Assembly (NCBI GenBank): GCA_026390815.1
Contig: JAPLFH010000058.1
Span: 1-34,145, forward strand
Direction: 5' to 3'
Length of the DNA stretch: 34,145 nucleotides
Source: Ignavibacteriales bacterium
GTDB lineage: Bacteria > Bacteroidota > Ignavibacteria > Ignavibacteriales > SURF-24
The position numbers were made by a program, and so were the translations under genes. Numbering within the stretch: the first letter of the stretch is position 1; the number at the start of each line of letters is the position of its first letter. Shown here piece by piece: positions 1 to 6,484 of this stretch. The notes beneath the pieces are model-generated. The model made no database searches. It worked only from the letters and a program-made list of their open reading frames with translations, and was not told the origin of the DNA.

Positions 1-141
1 GAATCGTATTGATCATAAACTTGAATTACGTGAGGATAAACTTTCGAAGGCTAAACTAAACAGAGCTGAGGTTAGAAATGCTAACTGATTTTCTACCTTA
101 TCTCACGATACCGAAATTCCTGTTTCCGCTGAACCAGTACA
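1..141 (+). mobile_element. probable end of an insertion sequence (partial)
   Basis: The surface-protein gene on the minus strand matches the usual T9SS-protein pattern until about base 142, then changes abruptly to unrelated sequence. The foreign piece ends in CA at 140-141, so read inward from that edge it starts TGTACTGGTTCAGCGG. TG...CA ends are typical of IS3/IS481-type elements. A plus-strand open frame ends at 88, leaving 53 bases to the proposed edge, as expected for a transposase gene near the right end of an element. The other end and the target duplication lie outside the window, so the identification is inferred. Confidence 0.42.
2..88 (+). CDS. C-terminal end of a gene, possibly a transposase (partial)
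   Basis: A plus-strand frame is open from base 2 to a TGA at 86-88. The 28 visible residues are rich in Lys, Arg, Glu and Leu and end in RAEVRNAN. That composition suits the helical basic tail of many proteins, including transposases, but no motif identifies a family. It lies just inside the proposed insertion-sequence edge and converges on the truncated surface-protein gene. An AT-rich 28-codon open frame can also occur by chance, so both its reality and its identity are uncertain. Confidence 0.33.
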   Translation, partial: NRIDHKLELREDKLSKAKLNRAEVRNAN

Positions 142-1969
142 GTACTTCAAAACCATAATTATTAACCTCTGTTGCCGTTTGCCAGTTGAGGATAATATTT
201 TTTCCACTTGATGATGCTGCGAATGAGTTTAGTTCAACGGGAAGGGGCGCATTACCATCACCTAAGACAAAATTTGAAAATTCTGTAATACCCGTAATAG
301 TGAATGTATAAGTACCGGAACCTGAAGCTCCCCCTACAGATCCGACTGCTACCCAAGCAGAACCATTGTGTCTGAAAGCTTGAATTCTGTTACCGGTTCT
401 TGCTGCGGTAAAATTGGCATTCTCATCAGAACCTGCCCATTGAAATATTATGGAAGTATTCGAACCCCCAGTGGTTCCTTCAGCAATTGTCCAGGTTCGT
501 GGCAAACAATTGCTACTGTTGGCATGAGCCGGGCTGATTCCCGTTTCCACGTGAACATCAAATCTATCGGAAGTGCCAGAGTTATTGATTACCAAAGGAT
601 TATAACTTGAAGCATCAGCTCCAACTGGAAAAGAGAAATCAACGCTAGAACCAACTCCTTCTCTGCGTAAGTAACCGCTTGTGATGATATAATTCGAATA
701 ACTTGCGCCGGTGATTGACCCACTTGAACCTATTGTAAGATTGTAGGAACTTAATGATACTTTCCCGTCAGTCAAAGTTAGAGCGCCATTGATTGTCGCA
801 TCCCCCTCTAAAGTTTTTATACTTCCTCCAGAGACTTGTACGTCATTATAAGTTTTTGACGATATGGTTTGCGCTCCACTTCCGGCAAAATGATAATTGT
901 TATTTACAACATTTAGTCTGGTGTAACCATCAATTGTATAACCGCTATATAAAGTGAGAGTACCATTCACTATAGTATTATTAGCCGGAATCCACTTTTG
1001 ACCTGTTCCGCTAAATGTTAAATTACCATAATCATAACTGGTTGAGATATTTTGCATTACATTACCATTAAATTCGACCGTGCTCATAGAATGGAAATTC
1101 AATTGATGACCTGATGGTATACTGTTCCCAACTATCATTGTAGCGCCACTTTGTAGTGTTAAAGTTGGGACAGTAAATGGTGGCGATGGATATCCTATCC
1201 CATAAGAACCTAAATTAAATGTTCCGGCTTCTACGGTAATATATCTTGCGTTTATGTTCCCTATTAGTGTCTTAGTTCCACTTCCAGAGATTATTATATT
1301 ACCATAATTAATTGTGCTTGAGGCATTACCAATATTTTGATCTGAGCCTTTGAACTTAATAGTGCTTTCAGGATCTATTCCATAATAATTAATTGAAGAT
1401 AAATAACTTGTTCCTCCCATTTCAAGAATACTTGCACTCCATAAAAATAAATGTAACGTATTAGCACCGTTAAGATTATAAATGTCTGTATTGATAGTCC
1501 CAGCTAATTGGAGATCATTACTGATTGTTTGATCAGCATGAAATGTAATTAATAAACTTGAATAATCACCTGCATAAATATTGTAAAACGAATTCGATCC
1601 ATATATGTTGTGTGTAGTACCCAGAAATCTTACTGTACCGGTTCCAGCATTAAAAGAACCGTTATTGATAAAATCTCCATATAAATAGAGCCATTGATCT
1701 GATAGATCAAATGATCCATATATTGTAATTGAATTACAATAACCAGTGGTATTAAGAGTTGGCCAGAAATGTCCTGTAATACTGGAAGGAATAACAACAT
1801 CATCTGTAGAAGTTGGTAGAGCCCCGGGCACCATTCCCGGAGGTATAGACCAGTTTGAAATATCATTCCATTGTGTACTTATTGAACCTGTCCAAGTATA
1901 GGTGGTAGCAAATAAGGAAGAGGCATTGAAAATAAGAATCATTATCAGGCTTGAGAATAATTTTTTCAT
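98..1969 (-). pseudogene. cell-surface beta-repeat protein of T9SS type, 3' end lost
   Basis: The product has a signal peptide (residues 1-21, ending SSLFA), an opening TWTGSISTQWNDISNWS segment common in Ignavibacteria and Bacteroidota surface proteins, and then many short beta-rich repeats of the FNNITVSGSGTKTL type, suggesting a beta-helix. Near the end it carries PLPVELNSF...NWQTATEVNNYGFEV, the linker that normally precedes further domains and a C-terminal T9SS sorting domain. Here the frame leaves this pattern at about base 142 and reads 14 unrelated residues before stopping at 98. The sorting domain is therefore missing and the protein could not be secreted and anchored normally. The start at 1969 is ATG followed by a good signal peptide. 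The exact function is unknown; adhesion or surface-layer roles are guesses. Confidence 0.72.
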
Positions 1970-2033
1970 TTTAATTCTTCATCAATTTATTTTAATGTTT
2001 GGAAATATTCATACACTTTAATTATTTTAAATT

Positions 2034-2101
2034 ACACACCACTTTTAATTCCTCTCTCGAGCTTGCCTCCCGAAGGGAGGATGGAAAAAGAAGAGGTGTG
2101 T
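2034..2101. repeat. palindromic intergenic repeat with CACACC/GGTGTG ends
   Basis: A 68-base unit has complementary ends (ACACACC at 2034-2040 and GGTGTGT at 2095-2101) and a perfect central hairpin, CCTCCC-GAA-GGGAGG, at 2066-2080. CTCT-rich and AGAG-rich segments between them add partial pairing. It lies between two minus-strand genes. The architecture is that of REP-like or MITE-like intergenic palindromes; it might also stop transcription from the upstream 245-residue gene, though no clean T-run follows the hairpin. Confidence 0.5.
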
Positions 2102-2162
2102 TGCTTTTACTTTTATTATTTTTTCTAAAAACAAATTAAATCAACCAATAAATATTCACATC

Positions 2163-2900
2163 CTATGTCGTTGGTTGTTCAATCGGTTTTTCCTCTGGTT
2201 TTATTTCATCTACGGGTTCACCCGGTCTGGATACATAAACAACACCATACTCACGTGCTTTCCTTCTCATTGCAGAAGAATCATCTTTGCGGAATTTGAA
2301 TTCTATCTCATCCCAAATATCACGGATTAATTCATCCGCTTCTGCACGAAGGTTATCTACATCTTTCTGCTCTTTTTCATAAGCATCCTTCTTTGTGCTC
2401 TGCTCTGTTAATTTAATTACATAAGTATTATATACAGCTTCAACTTCTGCTATAGAAGGATTAACCATTTCTGCTCCGCCTGCTGCTGTACGTTTTGGTT
2501 CTCCGTTAATTATATTCTCTGTCCAGGTTCTTAAATTCTGTTCGGTTTTAAGATCAGGTACAGTTTCCTGGTTAACATCCAATTGATAGTAAGCTCTATC
2601 GCTTACTTTGTATTTACCTCTTGCCACACCAAGGTTAAATACCTGGTAAAAGTGAGAAGTAAACATTCTGCAATTGTCTTCCACTTCAATCCGCGCAGTT
2701 GTAGATTCTGACTGAACAGAAAGAGCATTTCCTCTTTCATCCATTTCTTTTTTAAAGTCTGGATAAAAGGTTTTAAGTATGTTAAAGTTTGTTTCGTTAA
2801 AAGCGAGTTCAGTTAATGGCGTGTTATTAGCTTTATCTGAAGCAGAACGTAAAGCCTCTAAACGCTGAATATCGGTATTAGGCAGTTTTCTAAATGGCAT
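2163..2900 (-). CDS. conserved-looking protein of unknown function, 245 aa
   Basis: I do not recognise a named family. The start is set at the ATG at 2900 (MPFRKLPNTD...), because the minus strand carries GGAGGGAGAA just before it; a longer frame starting 15 residues earlier lacks such a site. The protein is soluble, with no signal peptide or membrane segment. The N-terminal half is mixed helical and contains DNCRMFTSHFYQVFNLGVARGK. Residues about 165-205 are charged and probably coiled-coil (TKKDAYEKEQKDVDNLRAEA). The last 20 residues are a Pro/Glu-rich tail. The gene stands alone between the truncated surface-protein gene and a long non-coding stretch, so context gives no clue to its job. 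Confidence 0.8.
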   Translation of the reverse strand: MPFRKLPNTDIQRLEALRSASDKANNTPLTELAFNETNFNILKTFYPDFKKEMDERGNALSVQSESTTARIEVEDNCRMFTSHFYQVFNLGVARGKYKVSDRAYYQLDVNQETVPDLKTEQNLRTWTENIINGEPKRTAAGGAEMVNPSIAEVEAVYNTYVIKLTEQSTKKDAYEKEQKDVDNLRAEADELIRDIWDEIEFKFRKDDSSAMRRKAREYGVVYVSRPGEPVDEIKPEEKPIEQPTT

Positions 2901-3176
2901 ATTCTCCCTCCAATAATTTGTTGATGATAATGTGAAAAGTAACAAAGAGCATATTTATTAAAAGAACCATTTAATTATCTAAATATTTGGCAATTTCCAT
3001 TAAAAACAGGTTAAATAATTGAAAAACCAATAAAATACTGTAAAAACTTACAATTGTAAGTGCAACAACAGCTATTTTATTTGTAAAACTGCACCCGTTG
3101 CATACAGCGAAGGAGAGATTTGATTTGAATCGTGGATCGTTGTATCCAACGAGACTGCTTTCATAAATGAATCAGT

Positions 3177-3324
3177 CTATTTATAACACAACGAGGTTGG
3201 GTTAGTTTAGGAAAAGTCTATCAAATAAAACAACGACTAAGAATTTCTCTAATAACAACATATTTCTATTTCTTAAGAAATGATTATACTAAAGATAAAC
3301 CTCACTTCGTTTTGTTTATAATAG
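3177..3324. repeat. imperfect inverted repeat, MITE-like
   Basis: The left arm at 3177-3205 (CTATTTATAACACAACGAGG and onward) pairs imperfectly with the right arm at 3295-3324, whose reverse complement begins CTATTATAAACAAAACGA. About 28 bases match with several mismatches and small gaps, enclosing about 90 bases with no coding potential. It could be a decayed miniature element or a remnant stem-loop. Confidence 0.3.
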
Positions 3325-3617
3325 AAAAGGCATCAATTAAAAAAGTATTTATTAAATTATTCACTAATATTCCTAAAAAATATGGGGATTAAATATCAGG
3401 ACTGCCAAAGATTATTATGTTGTTTTATCACCCTCAACACATTGCCTAATAAATTCTGAAAATAATCTACAATTATAAAAAAAGAGTGTCAAGTAAATTC
3501 TAATGAATTTATAAAATTTATTCTTATTATCCTGGCATAATAAACTATTACTTGGTTAGCCGGAAAATAAAATATTACATTCTATCAGTTTTCATCCGTT
3601 AGCAATCCTGCCAGCCT

Positions 3618-3632
3618 TTCCCATATTGGGAA
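3618..3632. promoter_or_regulatory. palindromic operator candidate for HigA
   Basis: TTCCCATATTGGGAA is a 15-base palindrome with five-base perfect arms, 25 bases before the toxin start codon. HigA-type antitoxins bind palindromes over their own promoter, and this is the only strong dyad in the upstream 100 bases. An AT-rich TATATTATAAAC stretch (about 3640-3651) between it and the ATG may include the minus-10 region. Confidence 0.55.
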
Positions 3633-3657
3633 CATTTGTTATATTATAAACAGAATT

Positions 3658-3981
3658 ATGCGAATTATTTCCAGAAATATTTTAATTGCATTTTGGAGTA
3701 AACATCAGGATGCTGAAGAACCACTAAAAGCCTGGTTTGATGAAGCTAAAAAAGCCAAATGGAAAAGTCCAAATGAATTAAAGAAACATTATAAAAATGC
3801 TTCAATCATTTCAGATAAGCGGGTTGTCTTCAACATAAAAGGAAATCATTATCGATTGGTGGCTGATATTGAATATTATATTGGTATTGTTTTCATTATA
3901 TGGATAGGAACGCATAAAGATTATAACAAACTTAATATAAAGGATTTGCAATATGCTAAAACCTATAAAAACAAAAAGTGA
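3658..3981 (+). CDS. higB: HigB-family mRNA-interferase toxin
   Basis: This is a 107-residue protein of the HigB/RelE-like toxin family, whose members cut mRNA on the ribosome. Visible family hallmarks are the N-terminal MRIISRNIL...FWSKHQDAEEPLKAWF, the central KAKWKSPNELKK, the RVVFNIKGNHYRLV core strand and the C-terminal WIGTHKDYNKL with the conserved GTH. Its length is normal for the family. It is first in a two-gene unit and its end overlaps the antitoxin gene by 29 bases, the toxin-first order typical of higBA. Expression is probably autorepressed through the palindrome at 3618-3632. No residue loss suggesting inactivation is apparent. Confidence 0.9.
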   Translation: MRIISRNILIAFWSKHQDAEEPLKAWFDEAKKAKWKSPNELKKHYKNASIISDKRVVFNIKGNHYRLVADIEYYIGIVFIIWIGTHKDYNKLNIKDLQYAKTYKNKK

Positions 3982-4312
3982 ATATAAAAAATCGCTAAAG
4001 AGGATTTATGAATTAATGCATCTGGATTTAAAACCCAATATGCCTGAATTTGATGAGCTTGATTTATTGTCACTTTTAATAGAGCATTATGAGGAAAGAA
4101 ATTTTCCTATTGCATCTCCCGATCCTATTGAAGCTATTAAGTTTAGAATGGAGCAGATGGGATTATCTAACAAGGATCTGGTTAACATTCTTGGTTCAAA
4201 AAGCAGAGTATCCGAAATATTAAGCAAAAAAAGAAAGCTAAGTTTGCAAATGATTCGATCGCTCCATAATAATTTGAATATTCCCGCTGAAGCGTTAATT
4301 ACTGACTACTGA
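3953..4312 (+). CDS. higA: HigA-family antitoxin with helix-turn-helix
   Basis: This 119-residue partner of the upstream toxin has the HigA layout: an N-terminal helical part (to about residue 60, including EFDELDLLSLLIEHYEE) and a C-terminal helix-turn-helix (about 65-115) with IKFRMEQMGLSNKDLVNILG, SRVSEILSKKRKLS and MIRSLHNNLNIPAEALI. It should neutralise HigB by direct binding and repress the operon. Its ATG lies inside the toxin gene (29-base overlap), so translation is probably coupled. The stop codon falls inside a hairpin (4305-4336). It is most likely a stability or stress module; its position beside repeat-rich non-coding DNA fits an acquired cassette. Confidence 0.88.
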   Translation: MLKPIKTKSEYKKSLKRIYELMHLDLKPNMPEFDELDLLSLLIEHYEERNFPIASPDPIEAIKFRMEQMGLSNKDLVNILGSKSRVSEILSKKRKLSLQMIRSLHNNLNIPAEALITDY

Positions 4313-4336
4313 TAATTGTACGCAATATTTAGTAGT
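4305..4336 (+). terminator. hairpin at the end of higA
   Basis: ACTACT (4305-4310) pairs with AGTAGT (4331-4336), and inside it ATTG-TACG-CAAT forms a second short stem. The hairpin covers the higA stop codon. It is followed by A-rich rather than T-rich sequence, so it is not a classical intrinsic terminator, but it could limit read-through or stabilise the mRNA end. Confidence 0.35.
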
Positions 4337-4382
4337 AATAACCAATAAATTACAATGGATTGAATCTGTTATACTTAATTTG

Positions 4383-4414
4383 TTTGAACTACATTTCTTT
4401 GTAACTTATCTTTA
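4383..4414 (+). promoter_or_regulatory. Bacteroidota-type promoter candidate for the M48 gene
   Basis: TTTG at 4383-4386 and TATCTTTA at 4407-4414 are separated by 20 bases, resembling the Bacteroidota minus-33 TTTG and minus-7 TAnnTTTG pair with one mismatch. The ATG begins at 4420, only 5 bases beyond the box, so the transcript would have almost no leader. Confidence 0.4.
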
Positions 4415-4419
4415 GAGCA

Positions 4420-5505
4420 ATGGATTCAAAAAAATATAATAATATAAAACTTGGCGTTGGAATTGGGAAAGGCATTGCTTCCTTTATTCTTATATTACTT
4501 TTCATATTGCTTGGATTTAGTCTTGCCGTAGAAATTTACCTTTCAAGATATTTATCTAACAACTATTTAATATTTTTATCATTCGTTTTTGTAACCGGAT
4601 TGGCTGGCTCTATAATTTTCTTTCCGGTTAATTTTTATTCTGAGTTTTATCTTGAACATAAATTTCAACTTTCTAATCAAACTTTCTGGGGTTGGATTTG
4701 GGAAGACCTAAAAGGAGTTTTAGTTTCAGCAGTAATCGGCATACCTTTGCTTTTTATTTTTTATTATGTAATGATTAGATTTGGTTCATTCTGGTGGCTT
4801 CCGTTCGCAATCATTCTTTTTATCGTTTCAGTAGTTCTTGCAAGGATCGTCCCGGTTTTTATTCTTCCACTCTTTTACAAAATAACTCCATTAGAAAACC
4901 AGGACTTGGAAAGCAAGATAGAAAATTTAGCAACCGGAGCTGGTTTAAAATTAAAAGCAGTAATGAAATTTAATATGAGCAAGAATACCAAGAAAGCAAA
5001 CGCTGCCTTTACCGGAATAGGGAAATCAAAAAGAATTTTGCTCGGTGATACTTTACTGGAAAATTATTCCACTGATGAAATTGAAACTGTTATTGCACAT
5101 GAACTTGGACATTATTACCACAAGCATATTTTAAAGAATATTATTTTTGGAACAGTAACAAGTTTCTTAACACTTTATCTTTTGGCGGTTCTGTATCAAG
5201 TTTCAATTAGCTGGTTTGGATTTAATCACATAACACAGGTATCTGCAATTCCAATTCTATCTCTATGGGCAATGCTTATTGGCATAATTCAATCTCCAAT
5301 TGGCAGTGCAATCTCGCGGAAGTTTGAATACCAGGCTGATGAATACGCTGTAAAAGTAACCAACAAACCAGAAGATTTCATCAGAACTTTGGAAAAACTA
5401 AACGAACAAAATCTTGGTGACAAAGAACCGCATCCTTTTGTTGAATGGTTTTTTTACAGTCACCCATCGGTTAAGAAAAGAGTGGCGGCAATAAAAGGAA
5501 GTTAG
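4420..5505 (+). CDS. M48 family membrane zinc metalloprotease (Ste24/CAAX protease type)
   Basis: This 361-residue integral membrane protease has several hydrophobic segments (about 15-38, 49-70, 100-120, 127-152, 238-262, 275-295). The zinc motif is HELGH at residues 227-231, and the third ligand is probably Glu303 in KFEYQADEYA. The C-terminus has the family ending FYSHPSVKKRVAAI. The N-terminal half (FPVNFYSEFYLEHKFQLS) matches the M48 N-terminal domain of CAAX prenyl protease 1. Bacterial members act in the inner membrane, but their substrates are mostly unknown, and no prenylation role should be assumed. There is no clear Shine-Dalgarno site. The stop codon overlaps the first unit of the repeat array that follows. 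Confidence 0.88.
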   Translation: MDSKKYNNIKLGVGIGKGIASFILILLFILLGFSLAVEIYLSRYLSNNYLIFLSFVFVTGLAGSIIFFPVNFYSEFYLEHKFQLSNQTFWGWIWEDLKGVLVSAVIGIPLLFIFYYVMIRFGSFWWLPFAIILFIVSVVLARIVPVFILPLFYKITPLENQDLESKIENLATGAGLKLKAVMKFNMSKNTKKANAAFTGIGKSKRILLGDTLLENYSTDEIETVIAHELGHYYHKHILKNIIFGTVTSFLTLYLLAVLYQVSISWFGFNHITQVSAIPILSLWAMLIGIIQSPIGSAISRKFEYQADEYAVKVTNKPEDFIRTLEKLNEQNLGDKEPHPFVEWFFYSHPSVKKRVAAIKGS

Positions 5506-5618
5506 AAAGTGGGAAAGTTAAGCAGTTAGAAAGTTTAACATGTAAAAAGTTTGTCAAGTTGGAAGGTTTATCAGGTAGGAAGGTTAGTCAAGTTATAAAG
5601 TTCATCAGGTTGATAATG
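5502..5618 (+). repeat. left array of seven degenerate 16-18-base repeats
   Basis: Seven contiguous units start with TT and mostly end in AAG or AGG: 5502-5517, 5518-5533, 5534-5549, 5550-5566, 5567-5583, 5584-5600 and 5601-5618. The best units are TTTGTCAAGTTGGAAGG and TTTATCAGGTAGGAAGG; the consensus is about TTTRTCARGTTKGAARG. The same unit recurs in opposite orientation at 6009-6103, on the other side of the four-helix-bundle gene. Units decay towards the protease gene. Confidence 0.85.
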
Positions 5619-5643
5619 TTAAAAAAATCTAGTTGAGGATAAT

Positions 5644-5988
5644 TTGAAGTTTGAAAGGTTTGAGGAAATAATTGTATATCAGAAATCAAAGGAATTAGCG
5701 ATTGAGATTTATAAATGTTTCTCCATGATTAAAGATTTTGGATTTAAAGATCAAATTCAAAGAGCCGTTATTTCTATCAGTAATAATATAGCGGAAGGTT
5801 ATGAACGAAAGAGCAATAATGAATTTAAACATTTCCTTTTTATTGCAAAAGGGAGCTCTGGTGAAGTTAGAAACATGTTGGATTTAGCTAAAGAACTTGG
5901 TTATATTCCTCAACAAAGATGGAAAGAATTGAATGATCAATCTTTAACGATTTCCAAAATGATTTCTGCTTTAATTAAAACATTGTAA
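5644..5988 (+). CDS. four-helix-bundle protein of the S23/23S-rRNA-IVS family
   Basis: This 114-residue all-helical protein is recognised from its family pattern: an N-terminal FERFEEIIVYQKSKELAIEIY, then IKDFGFKDQIQRAVISISNNIAEGYERKSNNEFKHFL, then the GSSGEVRNMLDLAKELGYI segment. Relatives are encoded inside intervening sequences of 23S rRNA genes, as free-standing genes, or as diversity-generating-retroelement accessory proteins; they form pentameric basic bundles that probably bind nucleic acid. The start is TTG at 5644: GAGG at 5635-5638 lies five bases upstream and there is no in-frame ATG until residue 28. The gene sits exactly between two inverted repeat arrays (5502-5618 and 6009-6103), like an IVS loop, but no rRNA gene or reverse transcriptase is next to it. 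Confidence 0.9.
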   Translation: MKFERFEEIIVYQKSKELAIEIYKCFSMIKDFGFKDQIQRAVISISNNIAEGYERKSNNEFKHFLFIAKGSSGEVRNMLDLAKELGYIPQQRWKELNDQSLTISKMISALIKTL

Positions 5989-6008
5989 AATTTATAATCT
6001 TAATAAAA

Positions 6009-6103
6009 CTTTCAAACTTGACAAACTTTCAAACTTGACAAACTTGACAAACTTTCAAACCTGAAAAACCTTCCAACCTGATAAACTAACTAATTCTGAT
6101 AAA
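6009..6103 (-). repeat. right array of the same 17-base repeat, inverted
   Basis: Read on the minus strand, the units are TTTGTCAAGTTTGAAAG twice in perfect copy (6009-6025 and 6026-6042), a half unit (6043-6051), then 6052-6068, 6069-6085 (TTTATCAGGTTGGAAGG) and a diverged 18-base unit at 6086-6103. The unit at 6069-6085 differs from the left-array unit at 5567-5583 by a single base. The two arrays could pair over much of their length in RNA or as a DNA cruciform, enclosing the 114-residue gene. Confidence 0.85.
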
Positions 6104-6140
6104 CTTGATTAACAAATTAGTTACTATTCAATTGATTTAT

Positions 6141-6148
6141 TAAATTTG
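6141..6148 (+). promoter_or_regulatory. TAAATTTG minus-7 box candidate for gatC
   Basis: TAAATTTG fits the Bacteroidota minus-7 consensus TAnnTTTG exactly. It lies 28 bases before the gatC ATG, leaving room for a short leader with the Shine-Dalgarno TGAGGA. No convincing TTTG is seen at the minus-33 position. Confidence 0.4.
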
Positions 6149-6176
6149 CAAAAAGAAATTACTATTTGAGGAATAA

Positions 6177-6470
6177 ATGTCTGTAACACGAAAAGATGTT
6201 GAACATATTGCGGAGCTTGCAAGATTAAATTTTAAAGAAGATGAACTGGAAAATTTTACACATCAGCTTAATCAAATTCTTGATTATATGGAGAAGCTGA
6301 ATGAGCTGGATACTGAAAATATTGAACCTCTTTCTCATCCCGTTGAAGTGAGCAATGTTTTTAGAGAAGATGAATTAATACAATCAATTCCAACCGAAGA
6401 AGCGTTAAAGAATGCTCCTGATAAAGACGATCAATTTTTCAAGGTACCAAAAGTTATAAATGTGGATTAA
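6177..6470 (+). CDS. gatC: Asp-tRNA(Asn)/Glu-tRNA(Gln) amidotransferase subunit C
   Basis: At 97 residues this has the usual GatC length and sequence: RKDVEHIAELARLNFKEDELENF near the start, LNQILDYMEKLNELDTENIEPLSHPVE in the middle, and the NAPDKDDQFFKVPKVI tail that wraps around GatA. GatC stabilises the GatA/GatB complex that converts Glu-tRNA(Gln) and, in some species, Asp-tRNA(Asn) to the amidated forms in the cytoplasm. TTGAGGAATAA before the ATG is a good ribosome-binding site. gatA and gatB are not in this window. kdsB follows after 14 bases and is probably co-transcribed. Confidence 0.95.
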   Translation: MSVTRKDVEHIAELARLNFKEDELENFTHQLNQILDYMEKLNELDTENIEPLSHPVEVSNVFREDELIQSIPTEEALKNAPDKDDQFFKVPKVINVD

Positions 6471-6484
6471 CTGAGGGTTTCTAA

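Larger units (their letters stand above)
2901..3657. other. 757-base AT-rich stretch without a recognisable gene
   Basis: I see no credible coding frame, tRNA or rRNA here. It holds an imperfect inverted repeat (3177-3324), a perfect 12-base palindrome TTTCTTAAGAAA at 3269-3280, and two similar sites GTTGCATACAGCGA (from 3097) and GTTGTATCCAACGA (from 3139), 42 bases apart. The last 60 bases hold the promoter region of the toxin-antitoxin pair. The patchy GC content between 3090 and 3210 may mark decayed mobile DNA. Confidence 0.5.

Noticed and set aside
368-610. 80-codon plus-strand frame inside the surface-protein gene
   Set aside because: Shadow of the minus-strand gene, with no ribosome-binding site or recognisable domain.
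3097-3152. Direct repeat GTTGCATACAGCGA / GTTGTATCCAACGA as an operator or attachment site
   Set aside because: There are too many mismatches and no gene or integrase next to it; kept only as a note in the intergenic entry.
5502-5618. CRISPR array
   Set aside because: The units are contiguous, 16-18 bases long and degenerate; there are no unique spacers and no cas genes.
5644-5988. Diversity-generating retroelement accessory gene (avd)
   Set aside because: The protein family fits, but no reverse transcriptase, template repeat or variable repeat is in the neighbourhood.
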